64,000 bases of DNA, taken from Hallerella sp963652365. Lineage in GTDB: Bacteria; Fibrobacterota; Fibrobacteria; Fibrobacterales; Fibrobacteraceae. Under the pieces are notes generated by a model, which saw nothing but the letters and a program-made list of their open reading frames with translations, searched no databases and was not told the DNA's origin. A program made the translations under genes and the position numbers. Of the stretch, positions 1-8,096 are shown piece after piece; position 1 is the first letter of the stretch, and the number at the start of each line of letters is the position of its first letter. The stretch spans positions 1 to 64,000 of the forward strand of contig CAVJTH010000001.1 in NCBI GenBank assembly GCA_963652365.1, written 5' to 3'.

Positions 1-18
1 TTTTTGTGATTCTTCGAA

Positions 19-39
19 ACCACCGGCTAGGCCGGTGGT
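19..39 (+). repeat. left-end hairpin of the IS200-like element
   Basis: Perfect 9-bp inverted repeat: ACCACCGGC at 19-27 and its complement at 31-39, with a 3-base loop TAG. It fits the subterminal recognition hairpin of an IS200/IS605 element. Confidence 0.75.
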
Positions 40-144
40 CCGGTTTAGCCTTCTGGCGTTGCGTCCCCGACAAACAAGGAATCCCCTGGCTACCTTTGAA
101 ATGCGGCCTGCCAGCTGCATCCAGAATAACCAAAGGATTCACAG

Positions 145-588
145 ATGAATAATAGAAATAACCACACGCTTGCCCACACGACGTGGAACTGCAAGTACCA
201 TGTCGTTTTCGCCCCCAAGTTCCGACGGAAGGTCTTCTACGGGGAGAGGCGCCGGGAAATCGGGGAAATCCTCCGTAAACTCTGCGAATGGAAGCAGGTA
301 AACATCGTCGAGGCGGAGGTCTGCCCCGACCATGTGCACATGCTTCTCGAGATACCTCCCAAGGTGTCCGTCTCGGGATTTATGGGCTACCTCAAGGGAA
401 AGAGCAGCCTGATGATTTACGAGAGGTATCCGGCATTCCAGTATAGATACAGGAACAGGGAGTTCTGGTGCCGAGGCTACTATGTCGACACGACAGGGAA
501 AAGCGCGGCGAAGATAGCCGGCTACATCCGGCGACAGCTGGAGGAGGACAGGTACGGGGAACAGCTGACCATGCTGGGGAAGATGTAG
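145..588 (+). CDS. tnpA: IS200/IS605-family transposase TnpA (HUH/Y1)
   Basis: Y1 transposase that cuts and rejoins single-stranded DNA. The 147 residues match the usual length of about 140-150. The HUH metal motif is seen as His63-Val-His65 inside CPDHVHMLLEIPP, and the likely nucleophile is Tyr127 in AGYIRRQ. The N-terminal WNCKYHVVFAPKFRRK stretch and the GYLKGKSS segment are typical of the family. The ATG at 145 is preceded by AAAGGA. The gene appears intact, with all catalytic residues present and hairpins on both sides, so the element could be active. The opposite strand of this gene is also open, but that reading has no recognisable features. Confidence 0.93.
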   Translation: MNNRNNHTLAHTTWNCKYHVVFAPKFRRKVFYGERRREIGEILRKLCEWKQVNIVEAEVCPDHVHMLLEIPPKVSVSGFMGYLKGKSSLMIYERYPAFQYRYRNREFWCRGYYVDTTGKSAAKIAGYIRRQLEEDRYGEQLTMLGKM

Positions 589-690
589 CCCGTTTACGGG
601 CCTGCCGGTAAGGACCTTTCGCAGATGACAGGCCGAATGCGCGACGTGACGCGTAGCTGGCATCCTAGGGCAGGGCCCGCATATGAAGAA

Positions 691-709
691 CCGCCGGCTT
701 CGCCGGCGG
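691..709 (+). repeat. right-end hairpin of the IS200-like element
   Basis: Perfect 8-bp inverted repeat, CCGCCGGC at 691-698 and its complement at 702-709, with a 3-base loop TTC. Its stem resembles the left-end hairpin and it lies 8 bases before the second TTTTTGTG. Confidence 0.7.
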
Positions 710-732
710 GTATCTCTTTTTGTGGTTTTTAT

Positions 733-763
733 TTTAATTTATATTGGTTTATAATTATTTTTG
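733..763 (+). promoter_or_regulatory. FCB-type promoter for the island operon
   Basis: TTTA at 733-736 and TATTTTTG at 756-763 are separated by 19 bases. This matches the Bacteroidota-type TTTG-N19-TAnnTTTG pattern at all but one defined position. It lies 29 bases before the ATG at 793, which has its own AAAGGA. Confidence 0.5.
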
Positions 764-792
764 TTTAAATTTGAAATTAAAGGAACTATTTT

Positions 793-1230
793 ATGAAATT
801 GCGAGTATTTATTTTTATTGTAGCTTTTGAGGTTTGCTCATTTGCTTCTGAATATCAATTTGGAGGAAATGTCGTGTGTAATTCTCCAAATAAAATATCT
901 ATAAATGGAATACCTAATGATGCCTGTTTTATAAATGCACAACATATTGCTGTAGGGATAAGTCCTCAGGATGGTACTTATTTTTTTGATGTTTTGGATG
1001 GTTTTGTCACAATAGATGACGCCACAACTATAAATTTACGCTTTATCTTTCCTAAATCACATGAGTTTTATAATCAAATTCAAGCAATAACGCAAACAGC
1101 TTTTGGGACAAGAGCGCAAAGTTCTATCATTTTTAAAAATCCAAATATCGTGGGTGCAAATTGTTATCGATACGCAGATACTGGAAATTTAGTATGCTCT
1201 TTGTTAGCAATTGAAATTTTTAGAAATTGA
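793..1230 (+). CDS. small secreted protein, unknown function
   Basis: A 145-residue protein with an N-terminal signal peptide: Lys-Leu-Arg, then a hydrophobic core, with likely cleavage after FAS near residue 19. The mature part is mostly beta-like and has four cysteines (VVCN, DACF, NCY, LVCS), which could form two disulfides in the periplasm or outside the cell. No family is recognised. The start is ATG with AAAGGAAC at suitable spacing. It is the first gene of the AT-rich island and its stop overlaps, or nearly abuts, the large downstream gene, so the two are probably co-transcribed. A partner or inhibitor role for the large lyase-like protein is possible but unsupported. Confidence 0.75.
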   Translation: MKLRVFIFIVAFEVCSFASEYQFGGNVVCNSPNKISINGIPNDACFINAQHIAVGISPQDGTYFFDVLDGFVTIDDATTINLRFIFPKSHEFYNQIQAITQTAFGTRAQSSIIFKNPNIVGANCYRYADTGNLVCSLLAIEIFRN

Positions 1231-1241
1231 ATTTATTTGTC

Positions 1242-4200
1242 ATGCGATTTTTTGTTATACTATTTTTTTTAATAGCTTCATATTCGTATGTTAGCGGAAG
1301 TGTTGTTTTTCCAAAATACAATTCCATGACAGTTTTTTCCATTGCAGATGGAGATTCTATAATTTTATCGGATTTTCCTTCAGATTGGAAATATAAAAGA
1401 GTTGCTGTGGGGATTAATGGTTCGCCTCTTCAAGGAACTTTTGTTAATCCTAATACTTCTTGTGAATTTTTTTTGTCTGACTATTATAAAATTATCGATT
1501 TTCAATATAGGCAAGAAAATTCAGTAATTCTTATTTATCGTGGAAAATCGATGCTAGTTGGTTTTTTACAGTGGTGGGTTGATAATGATAATGTGAACTC
1601 AACATGTTCTAAGCTTTCAGATGGGATCTTTGCTGATAGCATTGAATTTTTGATAAATAAAAAACTATCTTTTTATAGTAATTTAAAAATTCCAAACCAA
1701 GAAAAAATTTTTGAGAATTCAGTTGGCTCTTTTCGAATCCAAAATTTTCAGTCGTTCCCCCACAATGATATTGTTATACAAGTGGAATCAAAGGATGGAA
1801 AACCTTTAGAAGGGTATTTTCGAATAGGTAAAAATTTTTATCCTCTTTCTGGTTATTCTATCTCTATTCCAATAAATCGTCGATCTAAATATGCTATAGT
1901 ATTTCAAGTTGCATTTAATACAATAAGAAAATACTCGATAAAGTGGTGGGGTGAATCAAGGGAGCCCAAAAAGGAAAAAGTTCACTCTGAACAAAATATT
2001 GTCGGTGATACAATTTTTGCTTCGTATTTATTTACAGGAAAAGTTAAAGAGATTGACACGCTGCATTTGAAGATAGATAAAAATTCTTTAGCTGATGGAA
2101 AAATTCCTTCAATAACATGTTATTCAAGTTTACCAACAGAAATAACGCAACATTTTTCAGAATTTCGTTTTTATGGAACTGCTTATGAAATTTCAGGAAA
2201 ACTGAGTAATGGCAAAAAAATAACGGTAGCGCTTCCTCTGGGTGACGAATATGAGGTTGGTGATAGCATAGGTATTTTTCACTATAGTAATGGAGTTTTA
2301 ACAGATATTGAAATTGATAGTGTTGCAGGAAATTTCATCTATTTTAAAACAGATTCATTTAGCTTGTTTGGTCGTTGGATAAAAAAAACAGCTAATAAAC
2401 TTGGTAAAGTTCTAGGAACAATAGGTGGTGGAATCATAGATGGAATCGATAAAGTCGTCTCTTTTGCTAACAGAATGTATGATAAATTAATCAATTTTGT
2501 TTGTGGGGGATTTTTAGATGGAGATATGTGGAAAAGACTATTTCATATGACGCCTGATGACAAACGCCATTTTGTTGTAGGTGAAATATCAGCAGCTGTA
2601 GGGAATAAAATAGATCAAGACTTTGCAAAAATAAATGATATTGCTAAAAAAGAATTAACGGTACTTAGTGGGAGTGAAATAACAAAGTTAGAAAAGTCTC
2701 AATCTAATCTAGATATTCTCTTGGCTAATTTAATAATTCGTAAGAGAGCTCCAGATTCTGCGTCTAGACATTTTGTCTTTGAAATGGGTTCAGAAAAAAC
2801 ATCAAGCTTGATTGTATTGAAGGATTTAAAAAATTCAAAAATTTATCCTGTGGAAAAGTACTTTTTACTATCATCTGATTTAACAACATCTGCGGAAAAT
2901 TTATTAGATCTTTTGTCTAATTGTTATGGTGCTGTAAATCTAACAGGGTATTTAAAGACGAATATTAAAAAATCAACAGAAAGTATCTCTGGTTATTGTA
3001 AATCATATTTTCATTTATGGGGAATTTCTACTTGGTTTCAATCCGTTTTTCATTGTGGGGCAGGCATAGCTAAAGGTACAGGACCTTCTTTAGTTGATGG
3101 TAGCTTGTTTGATATAAAAAACTTTTTTGGCAAAAAAGATGATTATGTTTTATTAACAACAGAAGTATTGAGTCGAGCTGTTCTCCTGTCATATTATTCA
3201 GAGGACGAAGAAACCAAAGAAGCTTTGGGAGTGATGTTTAAAAATTCTTATGATGCTTTGTCGGCGTGGGCCGGATTTATGGGTGCTGTAATGCTTTATA
3301 ATAATATTTCCATCAAGGCGGAAGCGGCAATGGCTTTATACGAATATATCTATTCTGGTTCATTAGAACATTTTAACAAATTAAAGCAAGGAATGATAAA
3401 TCATTATGGTCCAAATGGTGGATTCTCGGAAGGGATGGGTTATGCTCAATATGTTAACGAAACTGTCCCTTATTTGATGGTGGCTCTTCGACAAGCAATG
3501 AATTTAGGAGGTGATGATTTTGATTTGCCTCAAGGATTTTTGAATTCTGGGGAATATATAAGAAAATTTTCAAGATCTGTACGATTGGGGAGTTCGTCTC
3601 AATTAATTCCAATAGAAATTGACGATGGATGTACTTATCCTCCTGATTTTTATGTGTGGGGAACTTTAACAAAAAACAAGATTCTCTATGGATTTGCGGA
3701 GTATTTTAATTCTGATACAGCTTTGTCCTTATTTCGTTTTTTGGGATTGCCGGATGAAAAAACAAGAAACTTGATGAATATAGAATCCGATTTATCTAAA
3801 CTAATTAGGTTTGCTGATGTCGGTATAAATGTTGAAGCTGATTTTTTAGATGGACTGGGTGTTATTAAGGTTTTCTCAGAAAAAGATACGGCAAGTATTT
3901 CTCTAATTGCAGAAAACGGAATTTTACGCGATATGGGGCAGGCACATGATCAACAAGATAATATGTCCTTTACTTTAGCAAGTACATCAAATGGTTTTTT
4001 TGTACAAGATCGTGGATATAAAGGTTTTAAAATGTTTGATAAGTACAAAAATTATAGCACTCATAATGTTATCCGTCGTTTATGCCAAGAAAAATCATGT
4101 GATGAAGATGACGCTAAAGGGAAAAGTCTCTCTAGATCAGAACTTTCTCAGCGAGCAACCGCTTTTACAGGATATAATACTGGTGTCATGATGAATCTTT

Positions 4201-4943
4201 TGTTTTACACCTTAAATGATGAATTTGCTAATTATGGAGTTTTACGTGCAGGCGGTTCAGATGCATATGTTGAGGATTCTGTTCGTATTCTAGATGGGAA
4301 TGTTATGAAACTTGTAGGTTTTAGTGCGCGTCAAACAACAACATCCGATTTAAAGTTGGAAAGGTCCATTTGCTATTTTGGAGAAACATTATGGTTGGTG
4401 GATAGATTGGATAGGGATAGTTTGTTATGGAATGTTAATTCAAGAATAGATAGTTTATCCAAGAAAATGGCGGTCTATTTTGGAAAACAAAAATGGGATG
4501 TAAACGCGAAAGACACTATAAAAGTTGTGCAAAATAGACGCCGAAAAGATACGGATGCTTTTGGTATTTTACGGTTGAACGAATATTCGTGTGAAATAAA
4601 TCATGAACGTTTAGTAACGCTTATCTATCCTATGAATAAGAATATCGAATTTCAAATGGATGTTATTTCTTGTCCAAAAGAAATTCAGTGCTTTGAACGA
4701 AAAATAGGAGAAATTTGGCAAAGAGTGGTTATAAGCCCACTAGGAAATTCTTTTATTTTTCACAATGCTTTTCCAGGAAGCTCTGATATTTCACAATGGA
4801 CAGGGATTGTTTTTGGGGAAAGTGTTGACGGAAAAACTTGGACAGTTGTTGGAAATCTTAACGGAGAATCAAATTTTCAAAAATTAAATTATGGAACAGA
4901 TTTATTCGATTTACCTGCATTGAAACTTTTATGGAGGGAATGA
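1242..4943 (+). CDS. large secreted heparinase II/III-like protein
   Basis: About 1233 residues with a signal peptide (MRFFVILFFLIASYSYVSG). I chose the ATG at 1242 because it starts directly with the signal peptide; a TTG at 1227 in frame is possible and would overlap the previous stop. The C-terminal third resembles heparinase II/III-type polysaccharide lyases: a helical segment with GGFSEGMGYAQY near residue 730, then a beta-sheet domain with AHDQQDNMSFTL near 900 and YSTHNVIR near 940. These match the family's metal/His-containing sheet motifs. The roughly 600 N-terminal residues are beta-rich and match nothing I recognise. Family members cleave acidic glycans by beta-elimination; the substrate here is unknown. 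Its length exceeds usual lyases (about 650-800). The ATGATG at its 3' end couples it to the next lipoprotein gene. Confidence 0.6.
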   Translation: MRFFVILFFLIASYSYVSGSVVFPKYNSMTVFSIADGDSIILSDFPSDWKYKRVAVGINGSPLQGTFVNPNTSCEFFLSDYYKIIDFQYRQENSVILIYRGKSMLVGFLQWWVDNDNVNSTCSKLSDGIFADSIEFLINKKLSFYSNLKIPNQEKIFENSVGSFRIQNFQSFPHNDIVIQVESKDGKPLEGYFRIGKNFYPLSGYSISIPINRRSKYAIVFQVAFNTIRKYSIKWWGESREPKKEKVHSEQNIVGDTIFASYLFTGKVKEIDTLHLKIDKNSLADGKIPSITCYSSLPTEITQHFSEFRFYGTAYEISGKLSNGKKITVALPLGDEYEVGDSIGIFHYSNGVLTDIEIDSVAGNFIYFKTDSFSLFGRWIKKTANKLGKVLGTIGGGIIDGIDKVVSFANRMYDKLINFVCGGFLDGDMWKRLFHMTPDDKRHFVVGEISAAVGNKIDQDFAKINDIAKKELTVLSGSEITKLEKSQSNLDILLANLIIRKRAPDSASRHFVFEMGSEKTSSLIVLKDLKNSKIYPVEKYFLLSSDLTTSAENLLDLLSNCYGAVNLTGYLKTNIKKSTESISGYCKSYFHLWGISTWFQSVFHCGAGIAKGTGPSLVDGSLFDIKNFFGKKDDYVLLTTEVLSRAVLLSYYSEDEETKEALGVMFKNSYDALSAWAGFMGAVMLYNNISIKAEAAMALYEYIYSGSLEHFNKLKQGMINHYGPNGGFSEGMGYAQYVNETVPYLMVALRQAMNLGGDDFDLPQGFLNSGEYIRKFSRSVRLGSSSQLIPIEIDDGCTYPPDFYVWGTLTKNKILYGFAEYFNSDTALSLFRFLGLPDEKTRNLMNIESDLSKLIRFADVGINVEADFLDGLGVIKVFSEKDTASISLIAENGILRDMGQAHDQQDNMSFTLASTSNGFFVQDRGYKGFKMFDKYKNYSTHNVIRRLCQEKSCDEDDAKGKSLSRSELSQRATAFTGYNTGVMMNLLFYTLNDEFANYGVLRAGGSDAYVEDSVRILDGNVMKLVGFSARQTTTSDLKLERSICYFGETLWLVDRLDRDSLLWNVNSRIDSLSKKMAVYFGKQKWDVNAKDTIKVVQNRRRKDTDAFGILRLNEYSCEINHERLVTLIYPMNKNIEFQMDVISCPKEIQCFERKIGEIWQRVVISPLGNSFIFHNAFPGSSDISQWTGIVFGESVDGKTWTVVGNLNGESNFQKLNYGTDLFDLPALKLLWRE

Positions 4944-5824
4944 TGAAAAGAATTGTTGGAATTTTATTTTTTATTTTAATCGGTTGCAATGACATACCCC
5001 CACAGTGGGTGGGGCCTTATTTAAAAAAGGAAGCGAGTTTAAGGCATTTGATGCGTACAAATATTACAACAAGTGATGATTATGTTGAGACACCTTTTCT
5101 TTTGACAATGTATTGTTTTGTCGATACAAATACTTTAGTCATAGACTCTTGTATTCTTTTGCCGGAGTTTGATATACATTCGTCTGAATATCCCGCTTTT
5201 TTGAAAGTCCAGATAAAGTCTAGCGAGGATACGGCGTGGAACAGCGTTTTGTCGTATTTTTCTTTTAAACATTCCGATAAAAATTTAGGCTGGATGGTGC
5301 AGCCAAAAGGATATTATGAAGGTTCTGAATTTATTCCCTCGGACACGATTCTTATTGGGGATAAATTCATTCCGCAAAAATCTCTAGGAGTGTTTGAATT
5401 CGAAATCCGGGATTCCTTTGGGAATAGGATAAAAATCGGACTGGATTTTCATTCTCGGTTGCCTCAGGTTTTCAAAAATTCAATGGGAAATTTGGTTTTA
5501 CATTTGAATGATTCTTTACGGTTTAAGCTGTGTCCCGTTATTTTATGTTCTACTATGTATGGCTGTGACGATTCTTTGAGGGTGCGAGTTGATTCTTCTC
5601 AAAGAGAACTGTATTTATGGAATGTTTATTGCCTGTCAAGATATGAAAGTTATGAAATAGCAATTCCCGACTCTTCCTATTTGGAAAAGTTTGGAAACTA
5701 TGTAGCCGAAGCGATAATTGATTTGCCTGAGATAACCGTTGAAACCGATTGTAAAAAAGGCATGTGTGTCGAAGATGATATACGGCGAATATTTGAACCC
5801 TACTATTACATCTATTACAAATGA
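4943..5824 (+). CDS. lipoprotein, tandem paralogue 1
   Basis: A 293-residue predicted lipoprotein. The lipobox ILIGC follows a short hydrophobic signal. I chose the ATG at 4943, since GGAGGG at 4932-4937 is correctly spaced for it; in-frame ATGs at 4931 and 4940 are too close to that site. It overlaps the stop of the large lyase-like gene, implying translational coupling. The body shares long blocks with the next gene (EYPAFLKVQIKSSEDTAWNS; DTILIGDK-IPQKSLGVFEFEIRDSFGN; IKIGLD-HSRLPQV), separated by divergent segments. Several cysteines occur in the C-terminal part. No known domain is recognised. By context it is probably a cell-surface or periplasmic companion of the lyase-like protein. Confidence 0.75.
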   Translation: MKRIVGILFFILIGCNDIPPQWVGPYLKKEASLRHLMRTNITTSDDYVETPFLLTMYCFVDTNTLVIDSCILLPEFDIHSSEYPAFLKVQIKSSEDTAWNSVLSYFSFKHSDKNLGWMVQPKGYYEGSEFIPSDTILIGDKFIPQKSLGVFEFEIRDSFGNRIKIGLDFHSRLPQVFKNSMGNLVLHLNDSLRFKLCPVILCSTMYGCDDSLRVRVDSSQRELYLWNVYCLSRYESYEIAIPDSSYLEKFGNYVAEAIIDLPEITVETDCKKGMCVEDDIRRIFEPYYYIYYK

Positions 5825-5851
5825 AAAAACAGGATCGTTTTGGAGGTTGCT

Positions 5852-6757
5852 ATGAAAAAAGTGGTGTTGGTACTTTTTGCTGTTTTAGTCGGTTGTGGCG
5901 ATATAATATCTGATGGTCAAATATCCGATGGTTTAACTGATTATTCGAAAAAAGAAGCAAATTTAAAGGGACTTCTGCAAATAGGTTTTTCGTCTTTTTC
6001 GCTAGAGATGCACTGCTTTGTCGATACGAATGTTTTGACAATAGATTCCTGCTTGCTTTCACCAGAGTCAGGCATACATAGATATGAATATCCCGCTTTT
6101 TTGAAAGTCCAGATAAAGTCCAGCGAGGATACGGCGTGGAACAGTATTTTGTCGTATCTTCCTTTTGAATGTTTCAATCAAAATTTGGATGGGGGTATTT
6201 GTTCCGATACGATACGATCAGGAGGATACTATAAAGGTTCCGATTTTATCCCTTCGGACACGATTCTCATTGGAGATAAATACATTCCGCAAAAATCTCT
6301 AGGCGTGTTTGAATTTGAAATTCGGGATTCTTTTGGAAACAAGATAAAAATCGGATTGGACCTTCATTCTCGACTGCCTCAGGTTTCCAAAAATCCAAGA
6401 GGAAATCTGGAATTGCGTTGGCCTTCGGATTCCTTGCCGACGGCGGTGTGCTTCCCTTCTTTATGCGATAACGAGGATGGTTGTTCTTCTCCTTTGCGGA
6501 TCTTGCAGGTTGACTCATCGGTACGGGAACAATACAGTTGGTTTGATTTTTGCCTCTCGGGAAACGAAAAAGAGGTTCTGGCAATTCCCGATTCTTCCTA
6601 TTTAGAGAATTATGGCGGCTTTGTGGCGGAAGTAAGGATGAATCGGTTTGTCTTTGATAATTGCGTAACCGTTGAAGGCGATTGCAAAAAGGTTTGCTCC
6701 TCGGATGATGTGCGGCACCAATTGTTCAATCGTCGCTACCGAATCTATTACAAATAG
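5852..6757 (+). CDS. lipoprotein, tandem paralogue 2
   Basis: A 301-residue predicted lipoprotein with lipobox VLVGC. The ATG at 5852 is preceded by GGAGG at 5842-5846, so the in-frame TTG at 5840 is unlikely. It is the tandem paralogue of the gene just upstream, sharing two near-identical central blocks at both DNA and protein level. The segment between the blocks and the C-terminal third have diverged, and the C-termini realign at VE-DCKK and the closing YRIYYK/YYIYYK. Codon usage is slightly richer in G/C than in the first copy. Function unknown; duplication followed by partial gene conversion or selective constraint on the central blocks would explain the pattern. Confidence 0.75.
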   Translation: MKKVVLVLFAVLVGCGDIISDGQISDGLTDYSKKEANLKGLLQIGFSSFSLEMHCFVDTNVLTIDSCLLSPESGIHRYEYPAFLKVQIKSSEDTAWNSILSYLPFECFNQNLDGGICSDTIRSGGYYKGSDFIPSDTILIGDKYIPQKSLGVFEFEIRDSFGNKIKIGLDLHSRLPQVSKNPRGNLELRWPSDSLPTAVCFPSLCDNEDGCSSPLRILQVDSSVREQYSWFDFCLSGNEKEVLAIPDSSYLENYGGFVAEVRMNRFVFDNCVTVEGDCKKVCSSDDVRHQLFNRRYRIYYK

Positions 6758-6871
6758 CCGGTGGCGAGAGAAATAAACCTTTAATCGTTTCGCTTGGCTG
6801 GGTTTTGGAAGCGCGCGCGGCAAGGTCTTGTCGGCGCGTTTTCTAGTTTTGGGGATTATTCTAGGAACTTT

Positions 6872-8002
6872 ATGAACGAAAAGGCGTATTTTCCGGCGAT
6901 CGACGGGCTGCGGCTTCTGGCTTCGCTGAATATCGTGATGCTCCATCTGGCGTCGTCTTCGGCGCTAGGCTACATGGCGTCGCTTTCGTGGGTGTTTCCG
7001 GTCGTGACGGCTCCCGCGTTTGCCGCCGGGCTTTTCTTTATCCTTGCGGGCTTTCTCTTCGCGTCGAAGTTCAGCGATCCCGATCGAAGGCTTCCCGTGA
7101 TTCCGTTTATGTTTGGGCGGATTGCGAAGCTCTACCGCTGCCACTTTGCGATGACCGTTCTGATGTTCGCCGCGCTGTATGTGAAGCTTGGCGGTTTAGA
7201 CGGCATGTTTCACCCGGTCCGTTCGCTTTTGATGCATCTTTCGCTTACATGGACGTTTTTCCCGGAACTGGGGATGAAGCTGAACGAGCCGAGCTGGTCC
7301 CTGACCGCGTTCTTCATCTGCTACGCGATTACGCCTTTCTGCGCGCGGAAACTGGCGAAGATCGAGAAGAAGCGTACGCTCTGGATCCTGTGCGCGCTGG
7401 TCTTTCTTCCGGGAATCCTCTGGGGAATCTTCTTTGCGCATGCCGGTGCGCTCGGAGAGATTCCGCTGCTCGGAAATTTTGCGAACTTCGACGTGCGCTA
7501 TCGATATTTCCATGTCTTTCCGTTTGTCCGGATTTTCGAGTATCTGTTCGGGATGATTCTCTTTCGGCTTTACAGGGCGGGCGCCTTTGACTTTCTGAAA
7601 AGGGACTATGTCGCCGGAATTCTGCAGGTCGCGCTGCTCGGCGTTCTGTATGCGAGCCTTTTTACGATGAAGTCGGGAAATATCGCGTGGAACTTTATCT
7701 GCCATCATTCGGTCGCGGTCATGCTCTACGGCGGGCTGATTGTCAGCATCACGACTTCGAAGGGGTGGCTTTCGAAAGTCTTCTGCATCCCGGTCGTGCG
7801 TTCGATTGGCCGCGCGTCGTTCTATCCCTACCTCATCCACTTGCCGCTGATTACTATCGCGTGGAGCTTCTGCAACATGAACCGCCCGCTTTCCACGGTG
7901 ATTTTCCTCGTTTTCGTCTATACGGCGAGCACGTTCTATCAAAAGCGCAAGGATCGCTTGCGTCGCTTGAAAAAACAGGCGCATTCGTTGCCGCCTCGCT
8001 GA
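6872..8002 (+). CDS. acyltransferase family 3 membrane protein
   Basis: A 376-residue polytopic inner-membrane acyltransferase (OafA/YrhL-type, family 3) that would move acyl groups onto envelope glycans or other extracytoplasmic acceptors. The family signature appears at the N-terminus (PAIDGLRLLASLNIVMLH, with the conserved His), followed by about ten hydrophobic segments and a basic C-terminal tail. I placed the start at ATG 6872, which has AGGA 6-7 bases upstream. An in-frame TTG at 6794 would add 26 residues, but a TAGTTTTG promoter-like -7 element at 6844-6851 falls inside that extension. The acceptor is not predictable. It marks the return to GC-rich composition after the island. Confidence 0.85.
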   Translation: MNEKAYFPAIDGLRLLASLNIVMLHLASSSALGYMASLSWVFPVVTAPAFAAGLFFILAGFLFASKFSDPDRRLPVIPFMFGRIAKLYRCHFAMTVLMFAALYVKLGGLDGMFHPVRSLLMHLSLTWTFFPELGMKLNEPSWSLTAFFICYAITPFCARKLAKIEKKRTLWILCALVFLPGILWGIFFAHAGALGEIPLLGNFANFDVRYRYFHVFPFVRIFEYLFGMILFRLYRAGAFDFLKRDYVAGILQVALLGVLYASLFTMKSGNIAWNFICHHSVAVMLYGGLIVSITTSKGWLSKVFCIPVVRSIGRASFYPYLIHLPLITIAWSFCNMNRPLSTVIFLVFVYTASTFYQKRKDRLRRLKKQAHSLPPR

Positions 8003-8096
8003 ACGGTCAAAAGGGACGGTGCGAGCGGTGAACGTTATCGTCGCGATTTGAATTTTCTAGTTTTACGGGACAAAACAAAGAAGGAATTTGTCTTTT

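Larger units (their letters stand above)
9..724 (+). mobile_element. IS200/IS605-family element, tnpA only
   Basis: A compact element containing one HUH transposase gene and a perfect hairpin near each end (19-39 and 691-709). Members of this family have no terminal inverted repeats and move as single strands, with TnpA recognising such subterminal hairpins. The octamer TTTTTGTG occurs both at 1-8 and at 717-724, just outside the left hairpin and just beyond the right one. The exact ends cannot be fixed from one copy, so the boundaries given are approximate. No tnpB or other passenger gene is present, which is the IS200 layout. The element lies at the edge of an AT-rich island. Confidence 0.75.
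721..6760. other. AT-rich genomic island
   Basis: From the end of the IS element to just after the second lipoprotein gene, the DNA is strikingly AT-rich: codons are mostly A/T-ending, with long A and T runs. The flanking secA region favours G/C-ending codons. The change is abrupt near 720 and near 6750. The four genes inside are co-directional and encode exported proteins. Composition, the adjoining IS element and the absence of housekeeping genes suggest acquisition as a block. An alternative is relaxed composition in fast-evolving surface genes. The second lipoprotein gene is somewhat less AT-rich than the first three. Confidence 0.7.

Noticed and set aside
139..663. Minus-strand frame covering tnpA
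   Set aside because: Shadow of the transposase gene with no motif of its own.
6794..6871. TTG start extending the acyltransferase by 26 residues
   Set aside because: A promoter-like box lies inside and a well-placed ATG with AGGA follows; family homology begins after that ATG.
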